Source: Chloroflexota bacterium (lineage in GTDB: Bacteria; Chloroflexota; Anaerolineae; UBA1429). Taken from it: a stretch of DNA of 14,985 bases. A model generated the notes under the pieces. It was not told the origin of the DNA. It saw only the letters and a program-made list of their open reading frames with translations, and made no database searches. Below are positions 1 to 7,145 of the stretch, piece by piece. The DNA lies in contig JAAZBY010000084.1 in NCBI GenBank assembly GCA_012513595.1, positions 1 through 14,985 on the forward strand. The letters run 5' to 3'. How positions within the stretch are numbered: position 1 is the first letter of the stretch; every line of letters begins with the position of its first letter. The position numbers and the translations under genes are program-made.

Positions 1-1
1 C

Positions 2-1009
2 CGCATGAGCAGCACGCGCACGGTGCGCTCCGAGCAGTGTAACGGCGAAGGCCTGCGCAACTACCACATGGGCGATGGCGTGACCCTGTTCTTGCAGAGC
101 GGCGAGGAGTACGTCGGGATCATGCCCGTGTGGGACTGGCGACGTCTCCCCGGGGTGACCTGTCGGCAGGCCGAGGAGCCGCTGCCGATTCTCAGCGTCG
201 GGCGGCACCGCGGGGCGACCGAGTTCGTGGGCGGCGCCTCGGACGGCGCCGACGGCCTTGCCGCCATGCACTACAGCCTGGACGGCGTGACGGCGCGCAA
301 GGCTTGGTTCTGCCGGGGGAACCAGATCGTCTGCCTGGGGGCGGGCATCCGCTCGGCGGCCGATCCGGTGCTTACCTCCATCAACCAGTGTCTGGCGCGC
401 GGCGAAGTGACGGTCGGGGCGGGCGCCGCGCAGCCGCAGATGGCTGCTGCGGGGCGGGCTTACGACGGCTGGCGCTGGGCCCACCACGACGGCCTGGGCT
501 ACCTGGCCCTTGACGGGGGAGGCGCCTCGCTGCGCGTGGCCAGCCAGGCCGGCTCCTGGCAGCAGATCAACTCGAACCTTCCCGATGAGTCGGTCTCACA
601 CCAGGTGTTCAGCCTGTGGGTGGACCACGGCGTGGCGCCTGCCGGTGGTGCGTACGCTTATGCCGTCCTGCTGGGCGTGGATGCCACCGCGATGGCGGCC
701 CGCGCCGACGCCCCGGGGTTCACGGTGCTGGCCAACCGAGAGGATCTGCAGGCGGTCAGCTTCGGGGGTGACCTGCTGCAGGCCGCCTTCCACGCGCCGG
801 GCGCGCTGGAGTGGCCCGGCGGGCCGACTGTGCAGGTGGATCGGGGCTGCCTGGTCATGCTGCGGCGGACGGAGGCTGGCTGGCGCCTACACGTCAGTGA
901 GCCGACCCAGACGCTTGCGGCACTGACGGCCACCGTGGGCGGGCGGAGCATTACGGTGACGCTCCCCAGCGGGGGGCAGGCCGGGGCCACTGTGAGCCTG
1001 CTCGTGTAG
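2..1009 (+). CDS. Polysaccharide lyase family 8, C-terminal part (5' truncated by window edge)
   Basis: This is the C-terminal part of a PL8 lyase, a family that cleaves hyaluronan, chondroitin or xanthan by beta-elimination to give unsaturated uronic-acid products. The visible 335 residues match the central beta-sandwich and the small C-terminal domain. Family blocks, numbered from the Met at position 5, include NGEG (13-16), GDGVT (23-27), WDWRRLPGVT (43-52), KAWFCRGNQIVCLGAGI (99-115) and VFSLWVDHG (201-209) followed by YAYAVLLG. The catalytic alpha/alpha-toroid (Asn, His and Tyr residues) and any signal peptide would lie upstream, outside the window. The first Met is not taken as the start: family members run RT-x-x-SE in the middle of the chain and the frame is open to base 2. 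The gene ends before a perfect GC hairpin and converges on the dehydrogenase gene. Which polymer is cut cannot be told from this part. Confidence 0.88.
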   Translation, partial: RMSSTRTVRSEQCNGEGLRNYHMGDGVTLFLQSGEEYVGIMPVWDWRRLPGVTCRQAEEPLPILSVGRHRGATEFVGGASDGADGLAAMHYSLDGVTARKAWFCRGNQIVCLGAGIRSAADPVLTSINQCLARGEVTVGAGAAQPQMAAAGRAYDGWRWAHHDGLGYLALDGGGASLRVASQAGSWQQINSNLPDESVSHQVFSLWVDHGVAPAGGAYAYAVLLGVDATAMAARADAPGFTVLANREDLQAVSFGGDLLQAAFHAPGALEWPGGPTVQVDRGCLVMLRRTEAGWRLHVSEPTQTLAALTATVGGRSITVTLPSGGQAGATVSLLV

Positions 1010-1030
1010 CGGTTGCGGCTGAAAACGTGA

Positions 1031-1061
1031 GGGCCGCCGCGCCATGCTGGCGCGGCGGCCC
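1031..1061. terminator. Perfect 13-bp GC hairpin between convergent genes
   Basis: GGGCCGCCGCGCC (1031-1043) pairs perfectly with GGCGCGGCGGCCC (1049-1061) around the 5-base loop ATGCT. It lies 21 bases after the PL8 stop codon and 26 bases beyond the minus-strand dehydrogenase stop, so it can serve both. There is no T-run on either side, so it is not a classical rho-independent terminator. It could be a U-less terminator or an mRNA 3'-end stabiliser. Confidence 0.6.
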
Positions 1062-1087
1062 CCGTCGTCTGGCCCGGTGCGCCGCTG

Positions 1088-1984
1088 CTACTCCTTGACC
1101 GGTAGCTTGGCGTTGGAGAGGAGCTCGATCACTTTGACCACGGCGGAGTGGTCCAGCTCGCCCCAGCCGTTGGCCATCATGGCGGTGAACAGCTCATGGG
1201 CCAGCGCCGAGGCCGGCAGGCTGGCGCCGTAGGCCTTGGCCGTCTCGCGGATGATGTTCAGGTCCTTGTAGTGGAAGCGGGCGCGGAAGCCGGGCTCATA
1301 GTCCCCCTTGAGCACGCGCGGACCGCGCACGTCCATGACGCGCGTCTGGGCGTAGCCGGCCGAGAGCACCTTGATGATGATCTCCGGGTCGACGCCGGCC
1401 TTGGCGCCGAGCACGAGGGCCTCGGCCATGCCGATAAAGTTCATGGCCACCTGGATCTGGTTGCAGGCCTTGACCGTCTGCCCCGCGCCCGAGGCGCCGC
1501 AGAACGTCGCCGTGCCGAGCAGGTCAAACAGGGGCTTGGCCGCCTCAAAGACCTCCTCGCTGCCACCGACCATGATCGACAGGCGCGCCTGTTGGGCGCC
1601 CACCTGCCCGCCCGACACGGGCGCGTCGAGCATCGGGCAGCCCTTCTCCGCGGCGGCCTTGGCCACCTTGATGGCCGTCACCGGCGAGATCGAGGACATG
1701 TCGATGAGCAGCGTCCCCTCTTTGGCCCCCTCGAGGACGCCGGCTTCGCCCAGGTAGACCTTCTCGACGTCGGGCGAGTCGGGCACCATAGAGATGACCA
1801 CGTCGGCGTCGCGCGCCGCATCCTTGGGCGAGCTGGCCCGCGTGGCGCCCTCGGCCACGAGCGCGTCGGCCGCCGCGGGAAAGATGTCATAGGCGATCAG
1901 CGTGTGCCCGGCCTTCATGAGGTGCCCGGCCATGGGAGAGCCCATGATCCCCAGCCCGATGAAGCCGATCTTTTTCCGTGCCAT
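1088..1984 (-). CDS. garR: Beta-hydroxyacid dehydrogenase, tartronate semialdehyde reductase (GarR)-like
   Basis: A 298-residue NAD(P)-dependent reductase of the 3-hydroxyisobutyrate / tartronate semialdehyde (2-hydroxy-3-oxopropionate) reductase family, at the usual family length. The Rossmann motif GFIGLGIMG is at residues 7-15. The substrate-binding DAPVSGG is at 120-126. The catalytic Lys is K172 in GAGQTVKACNQ, and the conserved KDL is at 240-242. Residue-by-residue resemblance to E. coli GarR as I recall it is strong, including LIDMSSI and DHSA near the end. GarR acts in glycerate formation from glucarate/galactarate or glyoxylate, which would suit a locus with a uronate-releasing lyase, but glxR or mmsB activity cannot be excluded. 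The start at 1984 is chosen because GAAAGGA precedes it by about 7 bases and the Rossmann fold begins at once; the 40-residue upstream extension is proline-rich and unlike the family. A near-consensus promoter lies 46-75 bases upstream. Confidence 0.9.
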   Translation of the reverse strand: MARKKIGFIGLGIMGSPMAGHLMKAGHTLIAYDIFPAAADALVAEGATRASSPKDAARDADVVISMVPDSPDVEKVYLGEAGVLEGAKEGTLLIDMSSISPVTAIKVAKAAAEKGCPMLDAPVSGGQVGAQQARLSIMVGGSEEVFEAAKPLFDLLGTATFCGASGAGQTVKACNQIQVAMNFIGMAEALVLGAKAGVDPEIIIKVLSAGYAQTRVMDVRGPRVLKGDYEPGFRARFHYKDLNIIRETAKAYGASLPASALAHELFTAMMANGWGELDHSAVVKVIELLSNAKLPVKE

Positions 1985-2029
1985 GCTGCGTCCTTTCTGC
2001 AGTGATTCCCCGAACCGTGCACGCCAGCG

Positions 2030-2059
2030 ATTGTAGCGGCGCGGGGAAGGGGGTGTCAA
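2030..2059 (-). promoter_or_regulatory. Sigma70-type promoter of the dehydrogenase gene
   Basis: On the minus strand, TTGACA (2059-2054) is followed by an 18-base spacer and TACAAT (2035-2030). The -35 is a perfect match and the -10 matches 5 of 6. Transcription would begin near 2023, giving an untranslated leader of about 39 bases before the ATG at 1984. Confidence 0.7.
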
Positions 2060-2091
2060 ACGGGGTGGCTGGGCCCTGGCCCCGGGCAAGG

Positions 2092-2121
2092 CTGGCAGCG
2101 GCAACGCGCACCGTGTATAAT
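2092..2121 (+). promoter_or_regulatory. Sigma70-type promoter upstream of the nucleotidyltransferase gene
   Basis: A perfect -10 TATAAT (2116-2121) is preceded by CTGGCA (2092-2097, 4 of 6 to TTGACA) with an 18-base spacer. It points away from the dehydrogenase promoter, making a divergent pair. Predicted start near 2128. Confidence 0.55.
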
Positions 2122-2374
2122 GCGCCCAAGCAGCGCGTCAGGGTCGCCATACCGCTGGCCCTTCAGCGTCGAAGGGAGGTGCCTATCAGGATGTGCCGTA
2201 CGCTTTCTGCGGGCTGTCCGCCGTCACTCTGCCATCACACCCGTCTCGTGCGGCACAGTCTCCGTCCGCAGCTGCCAGGGGCGCATCCGCCGCGTCATAG
2301 GGGTCCTCACCGAACGCCTCACCTTTCGCCACGCCTTGTCCGTCCGTGATCGCCACGCCTGGAGGTAACGAGCG
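2122..2374 (+). other. Long leader without a recognised gene or riboswitch
   Basis: If the promoter at 2092-2121 is used, the transcript has about 245 bases before the ATG at 2375. A small hairpin CCCTTC/GAAGGG with loop AGCGTC sits at 2159-2176, and the SD GGAGGT at 2361-2366. An open reading frame runs through to a TAA at 2366-2368, but its composition is unlike a real protein. I cannot match the leader to any riboswitch class by eye. Confidence 0.4.
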
Positions 2375-4870
2375 ATGAAAGCAGTGGTAATGGCAGGTGG
2401 GTCGGGCACACGGCTGCGCCCTCTGACTCTCAACCGCCCCAAGCCCATGGTCCCGATCGCCAACAAGCCGGTCCTCGGCCACATCCTGGACCTGCTGAAG
2501 CGCCATGGCATCGTCGATGTCATCATCACTCTTCAGTACATGGCTACCGACGTGCAGGACTACTATGGTGATGGCCAGAACCTGGGCATGAACATCACCT
2601 ACAGCGTTGAGGAAACGCCCTTGGGGACGGCCGGCAGCGTCAAGCAGGCCGAGGCTCTCCTGGACGATACCTTTCTGGTGATCAGCGGTGACGCCGTGAC
2701 CGATATCGATGTGTCGGCCGTGGTGGCCTACCACAAACAGAAGCGCGCGCTCGCCACGCTGACGCTCTACCGCGTGCCCAACCCCCTGGAATACGGCGTC
2801 ATCATCCTCGACGACCAGGGCCGCATCCAGCAGTTCCAGGAAAAGCCCTCCTGGGGCGAGGTGATCTCTGACACGGTGAATACCGGCATCTATGTGCTCG
2901 AGCCGGAGGTGCTCGGCCACTTTGAGCCGGGCACAAGCTTTGACTTTTCCAAAGACCTCTTTCCCCTGCTGATGAAGCGCGGCGACCCGATGTACGGCTA
3001 CGTCTCAGGCGGCTACTGGTGCGATGTCGGCGACCTGGCCGAGTACATGCGCGCCTCGAACGACGTCCTGGAGGGCCGCGTACAGGTGGACAACCTGGGA
3101 GATCGGACGGGCGACACGCTGTGGGTGGGTGAGGACGTCGAGATCGCCCCCGATGCCCAGCTCTACGGGGCCATCTACCTCGGGAACGGGGTCAAGATCA
3201 AGGGCGGGGCGATCATCCACGGCCCCACCGTGATACGCGACTACACCGTGGTTGACGCGAACGCCCATGTAGAGCGGAGCATCATCTGGCGGAACTGCTA
3301 TGTTGGCGAGGGGGCCGAGCTGCGCGGCGCCATTATCGGGCGGCAGTGCAGCCTAAAGAGCAAGGCCGTGGTCTTTGAGGGGGCCATCGTCGGCGATGGA
3401 TCGGTGATCAACGAGGCGGCCGTGATCCATCCCGGCGTCAAGATCTGGCCGGACAAGGAAGTGGATGCCGGCGCCACGGTCAAGACGAGCATCATCTGGG
3501 GCTCGCAGGGGCGGCGCGTCCTCTATGGGCGCTACGGCATCACCGGGCTGGTGAACGTGGACCTGACGCCCGAGTTCGCGGCGCGGCTGGGCGCAGCGTT
3601 TGCGGCCACGCTCAAGCAGGGCGCCTCGGTGACGACCAACCGCGACCCGCACCGCAGCCCGCGGATGATCAAGCGGGGCATCATCGCCGGCCTGCCCTCC
3701 GCCGGCGTGAACGTGATGGACCTCCGCGAGGTGCCCATCCCCGTGGCGCGCTATATCACGCGGCGGTCGGGCGCGGCGGGCGGCGTTCACGTGCGCCTCT
3801 CCCCGTTCGACAACCGCGTGGTCGACATTCGCTTCTTTGACAAGAACGGGCAGGACCTCTCCAAGGACGACGAGCGCAACATCGAGAGGGTGTTCTTCCG
3901 CGAGGACTTTCGCCGCGTCTACCTCGATGAGATCGGCTCCATCGGCTATGCCGAGCAGGTTCGCGAGCGCTACACGAGCGAGTTCTTGGCCAACCTCAAC
4001 GTGGGGGCCATCCAGCGTCGCAACCCCTACTGCGTGGTCGATTTCGCCAACGCCCCGACTGCCGATGTCCTCTCTCCCATCCTGGCGCAGCTGAACGTGC
4101 GCGTGGTGGCCCTCAACGCCGCCGTGGAAGAGTCCAAGATGTCCATCCGCGCCGAGGAGTTCCGGCATTCCCTCGAGCAGCTGGCCCAGATCTGCGGGGT
4201 GCTGCAGACGGCCATGGGCGTGCGCCTGGACGTTGGCGGTGAGCGCGTCTACGTCGTCGACGACCTGGGGCGCTCCGTCTCGGGCGCCATGCTGACGGTG
4301 GCCATGTCGGTGATGGCGCTGCGCTCACGCCCCGGCGGCACGCTGGCGGTTCCCGTGACGCTGCCCAACGTCATCGACCAACTGGCCGGCTCCCTCGGGG
4401 GCCGGGTGGTGCGCACCAAGACGGCGCTGTCCGCCATTATGGCGGCGGCCAACCGGGAGGGCGTGGTCATGGCCGCAGACGGGCGGGGGTCTTTCATCTG
4501 GCCGGAGTTCCAGCCGGTGGTGGACGGCATGATGACCGTGGCCAAGATCCTCGAGTACCTGGCCGTCCAGGAGACGCACCTCTCCGAGGTCCTGGCAGAG
4601 GTGCCGCCCTTTTACATGGCCCAGGGAGTGGTCAGCTGTCCCTGGGAGCACAAGGGAACCGTGATGCGCCTCTTGAACCAGCAGTACAAGGACCGCATGG
4701 GCCCCAACATCGACGGGGTCAAGATCCTGCTGGGCGAGGACGAGTGGGTGCTCGTCCTGCCCGATGAGGATCAGCCGCGCTTCCAGATCTTTGCCGAGGG
4801 CCGCTCGGATGCGCACGCGCGCGATCTGGTGCAGCGCTACGAGCGGATCGTCGAGGGGCTACAGCAGTAG
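2375..4870 (+). CDS. Mannose-1-phosphate guanylyltransferase-like NDP-sugar pyrophosphorylase with left-handed beta-helix and phosphomannomutase-like domain
   Basis: An 831-residue three-part cytosolic enzyme. Residues 1-235 are a nucleotidyltransferase that joins a sugar 1-phosphate to an [14 protein letters not shown] at 8-18, K23 in [14 protein letters not shown] at 83-88, D106 in SGDA, EKP at 156-158 and WCDVGD at 215-220. Residues about 245-375 carry hexapeptide repeats of a left-handed beta-helix. Residues about 380-831 have the fold signature of alpha-phosphohexomutases, but the active-site loops are degenerate: RLSPFDN (474-480) where TASHNP is expected, DVGGER (619-624) for DGDGDR, DGRGSF (702-707) for the GExSGH loop, and PDEDQPR (796-802) for RxSGTEP. 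The third domain is therefore probably not a working mutase. Proteins of the same length and plan are known in Streptomyces and are usually called mannose-1-phosphate guanylyltransferase; the nucleotide and sugar are not proven here. SD GGAGGT lies 8 bases before the ATG. Confidence 0.9.
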   Translation: MKAVVMAGGSGTRLRPLTLNRPKPMVPIANKPVLGHILDLLKRHGIVDVIITLQYMATDVQDYYGDGQNLGMNITYSVEETPLGTAGSVKQAEALLDDTFLVISGDAVTDIDVSAVVAYHKQKRALATLTLYRVPNPLEYGVIILDDQGRIQQFQEKPSWGEVISDTVNTGIYVLEPEVLGHFEPGTSFDFSKDLFPLLMKRGDPMYGYVSGGYWCDVGDLAEYMRASNDVLEGRVQVDNLGDRTGDTLWVGEDVEIAPDAQLYGAIYLGNGVKIKGGAIIHGPTVIRDYTVVDANAHVERSIIWRNCYVGEGAELRGAIIGRQCSLKSKAVVFEGAIVGDGSVINEAAVIHPGVKIWPDKEVDAGATVKTSIIWGSQGRRVLYGRYGITGLVNVDLTPEFAARLGAAFAATLKQGASVTTNRDPHRSPRMIKRGIIAGLPSAGVNVMDLREVPIPVARYITRRSGAAGGVHVRLSPFDNRVVDIRFFDKNGQDLSKDDERNIERVFFREDFRRVYLDEIGSIGYAEQVRERYTSEFLANLNVGAIQRRNPYCVVDFANAPTADVLSPILAQLNVRVVALNAAVEESKMSIRAEEFRHSLEQLAQICGVLQTAMGVRLDVGGERVYVVDDLGRSVSGAMLTVAMSVMALRSRPGGTLAVPVTLPNVIDQLAGSLGGRVVRTKTALSAIMAAANREGVVMAADGRGSFIWPEFQPVVDGMMTVAKILEYLAVQETHLSEVLAEVPPFYMAQGVVSCPWEHKGTVMRLLNQQYKDRMGPNIDGVKILLGEDEWVLVLPDEDQPRFQIFAEGRSDAHARDLVQRYERIVEGLQQ

Positions 4871-4889
4871 TGTCGCCAGGGGAGGCAGA

Positions 4890-4918
4890 GGCGGCGGCGG
4901 GGACCACCCGCCGCCGCT
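4890..4918. terminator. 11-bp GC hairpin after the nucleotidyltransferase gene
   Basis: GCGGCGGCGGG (4891-4901) pairs with CCCGCCGCCGC (4907-4917) around the loop GACCA, and a G-T pair can extend it. It starts 20 bases after the stop and has no T-run. It may end or attenuate transcription before the oxidoreductase gene, or protect the 3' end of the upstream message. Confidence 0.45.
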
Positions 4919-4980
4919 CCCGCGCCCGGTGATCATGGCTATATCGCGCAACGAGTGATGCTAGCGGAAGGAGAGAGAGC

Positions 4981-6057
4981 ATGACGCAAAAGATGGACGG
5001 GATGACCTATGCGCCCAAGGGCAAGCCCCAGCCGGTGGTGGGCCCCGGGGAGTTCGTGTTCGCCGCCACCGCCCTCGAGCATGGCCACATCTACGGCATG
5101 TGTAACGGCCTGACCGAGGCGGGCGCGACGCTCAAGTGGGTCTACGATGCGGACCCGGCCAAGGTGGAGGCCTTCCGGGCGCGCTTCCCGCAGGTACAGG
5201 TGGCCCGCAGCGAGGCCGAGATCCTGGCTGACCCGGCGGTGCGACTGGTGGCTGCCGCTGACGTCCCGGCGGATCGCTGCGCCACAGGGCTGCGCGCCAT
5301 GGACGCCGGCAAGGACTATTTCACCGACAAGACCCCCATGACCAGCCTGGCGCAGCTGGCCGACGCCAGGCGCAAGGTGGCCGAGACGGGGCGCAAGTAC
5401 GCCGTGTACTACTCTGAGCGGCTCCACGTCGAGGCCGCCATCTACGCCGGTGATCTCGTCAAGGGGGGGGCCATTGGCCGCGTCGTGCAGGTGCTCGGGA
5501 CCGGCCCTCACCGCATCAGCCTGCAGACGCGCCCGGCCTGGTTCTTCCAGAAGGCCCGCTATGGCGGCATCCTCACGGACATCGGCAGCCACCAGATCGA
5601 GCAGTTCCTGTTCTACTCGGGTGCCCAGGATGCCACCGTCCAGGCGGCCAAGGTGGGCAACTACAAGTTCAAGGACTACCCCGAGCTGGAGGATTTTGGC
5701 GATGCCACCCTCATCGCCGACAACGGCGCCACCAACTACTTCCGGGTGGACTGGTTCACGCCCGACGGGCTGGGCACCTGGGGCGACGGGCGGACCTTTA
5801 TCCTCGGCACCGACGGCTACATCGAGATGCGCAAGTACATCGACGTGGCCCGTGAGCGCCGCGGTGACCAGCTCTACCTCGTCAACCACGAGGGTGAACA
5901 GCACATGAACCTGCAGGGGCAGGTGGGCTTCCCCTTCTTTGGCCAGCTGATCCTCGACTGCCTGAACCGCACCGAGGACGCCATGACGCAGGAGCACACC
6001 TTCAAGGCGGCCGAGCTCTGCCTGAAGGCCCAGGCCATCGCCGTCAAGGTCGAGTAG
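4981..6057 (+). CDS. Gfo/Idh/MocA family oxidoreductase
   Basis: A 358-residue cytosolic protein of the NAD(P)-dependent sugar/cyclitol dehydrogenase family (glucose-fructose oxidoreductase, inositol dehydrogenase, MocA). The N-terminal half is a Rossmann domain in which the usual GxGxxG is replaced by AATALEHGHIYGM (28-40). The usual EKP appears as TDKTP (115-119), keeping the Lys, K117. The C-terminal domain has the family signature GGILTDIGSH (195-204) with D200 and H204, and the expected alpha/beta fold through the C-terminus. The atypical N-terminus occurs in an HGHI-type subgroup, so it need not mean loss of cofactor, but the cofactor and substrate are not predictable. The start is set by GGAAGGAG 7 bases upstream of ATG. 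It lies in a run of same-strand carbohydrate genes, 110 bases after the nucleotidyltransferase and 100 bases before the peptidase. Confidence 0.88.
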   Translation: MTQKMDGMTYAPKGKPQPVVGPGEFVFAATALEHGHIYGMCNGLTEAGATLKWVYDADPAKVEAFRARFPQVQVARSEAEILADPAVRLVAAADVPADRCATGLRAMDAGKDYFTDKTPMTSLAQLADARRKVAETGRKYAVYYSERLHVEAAIYAGDLVKGGAIGRVVQVLGTGPHRISLQTRPAWFFQKARYGGILTDIGSHQIEQFLFYSGAQDATVQAAKVGNYKFKDYPELEDFGDATLIADNGATNYFRVDWFTPDGLGTWGDGRTFILGTDGYIEMRKYIDVARERRGDQLYLVNHEGEQHMNLQGQVGFPFFGQLILDCLNRTEDAMTQEHTFKAAELCLKAQAIAVKVE

Positions 6058-6086
6058 CCGGCCAGGCGGCAGGCATCCTGACGAGT

Positions 6087-6122
6087 GCGCCCCTCCCTCG
6101 CGCCAGGGCTGGGGAGGGGCGC
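6087..6122. terminator. 11-bp GC hairpin between oxidoreductase and peptidase genes
   Basis: GCGCCCCTCCC (6087-6097) pairs perfectly with GGGAGGGGCGC (6112-6122) around a 14-base loop. It lies 30 bases after the upstream stop and has no T-run. It may be a weak terminator, a processing or stabilising hairpin, or a way to set unequal expression in one transcript. Confidence 0.4.
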
Positions 6123-6157
6123 GCCGTGCCCTTTGGCATACGCACCGGGAGGTCTCC

Positions 6158-7090
6158 ATGCTCGACGACACCGTTCGGCGCCTGATGGCGCTGGTGGACG
6201 AGGCACGCATGTGCCGCGACCTGCACTACCTGGCGGAGGATCCCCTGCCCTTCCGCACGTTGAACTACCGGCTGCCCGGCCATGCGCGCAGCACCCTCGA
6301 AGAGGCCGACGCCTATATCGCCGGCCAGCTGGAGGCGGCCGGCTACGCGGTGGAACGCGAGGCGGTGCGGGTGCAGGCCTTCCGGCGGGACTTTCGCAAG
6401 GCGCCCTCGGCGCAGTACTCCCCGCCCGACCCGGCCGACCCCTGGTACACGGCGCACAACCCGTACGCGCGCCGCGTGGGGTCTGCGCTGCCCGACGAGA
6501 CCATCGTGATCATGGCGCACAAGGACTCACAGAGCTGGATCCCATCGCCGGGCGCTAACGACAACGCTATCGGCACCGTCGGCGTGCTCGAGGTGGCCCG
6601 AGCGCTGGCCACTTGGGCGCCCCGTCGTACAGTGACCTGCCTCTTTTGTAACGAGGAGCACACCCCCTGGACGAGTGTCACGGCTGCAAGGCGCCTGGCC
6701 ACCGAGGGGCGTGCCGTGGTGGGGGCCATCAACCTGGACGGCATCGGCTCACACGGGGATGCCGACCGCGCCAGCGGCCGCCCTGCCAACGTGACGCGCT
6801 ACACCACGCCGGAAGGGGAGCGGCTGGCCGACCTGCTGGCCGCGCTGAACGCGCGCTACGGGCTGGGGCTTGACCAGAGCAAGGTCGCCGTGGACCGGCC
6901 AGGGGACGACGACGGCTCGTTCATCAAGGCGGGGTTCCCGGCAGCGATTCTGAACATCGGCTCGTTCCCCTATGCTGACGAAGCCTACCATCTGGAGACC
7001 GACCGTGTGGCACGGGCGGACGTCGCCAACGCCGCCGTCACCGTGCGCCTGACCTTGGCGCTGGTGGCCCACCTGGATGCGTCCGGGTGA
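6158..7090 (+). CDS. M28 family zinc metallopeptidase
   Basis: A 310-residue member of the M28 aminopeptidase family, which uses two zinc ions to remove N-terminal residues from peptides. The expected ligands can be followed in order: H121 in MAHKDS (with D123), D135 in PGANDNAIG, the catalytic and ligand pair E166-E167 in CNEEHTP, D194 in INLDGIG, and H278 in YHLETD near the end. DDDGSFIKAGFPA (250-262) matches the segment before the last ligand. No signal peptide or membrane segment is seen, so it is probably cytosolic, whereas many M28 enzymes are secreted. GGGAGGT lies 4 bases before the ATG, a rather short spacing. It ends 55 bases before the GH36-like gene and is probably co-transcribed with it. 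The substrate is unknown; some M28 relatives act as amidases or cyclases rather than peptidases. Confidence 0.88.
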   Translation: MLDDTVRRLMALVDEARMCRDLHYLAEDPLPFRTLNYRLPGHARSTLEEADAYIAGQLEAAGYAVEREAVRVQAFRRDFRKAPSAQYSPPDPADPWYTAHNPYARRVGSALPDETIVIMAHKDSQSWIPSPGANDNAIGTVGVLEVARALATWAPRRTVTCLFCNEEHTPWTSVTAARRLATEGRAVVGAINLDGIGSHGDADRASGRPANVTRYTTPEGERLADLLAALNARYGLGLDQSKVAVDRPGDDDGSFIKAGFPAAILNIGSFPYADEAYHLETDRVARADVANAAVTVRLTLALVAHLDASG

Positions 7091-7145
7091 GTGGACCGCG
7101 ATACGTGGCCGGCGGAACACCGCCTGCCGACACAGGAGACTGATA

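Noticed and set aside
1148..2005. 285-codon plus-strand open frame
   Set aside because: It is antisense to the dehydrogenase gene, and its composition is dominated by Arg, His, Gly and Leu.
1985..2104. 40-residue N-terminal extension of the dehydrogenase
   Set aside because: It would cover the near-consensus promoter, is proline- and arginine-rich, and has no SD; the ATG at 1984 has a good SD and begins the Rossmann fold.
4939..6210. 423-codon minus-strand open frame
   Set aside because: It is antisense to the Gfo/Idh/MocA gene, which has an SD and family motifs; the shadow product has no recognisable features.
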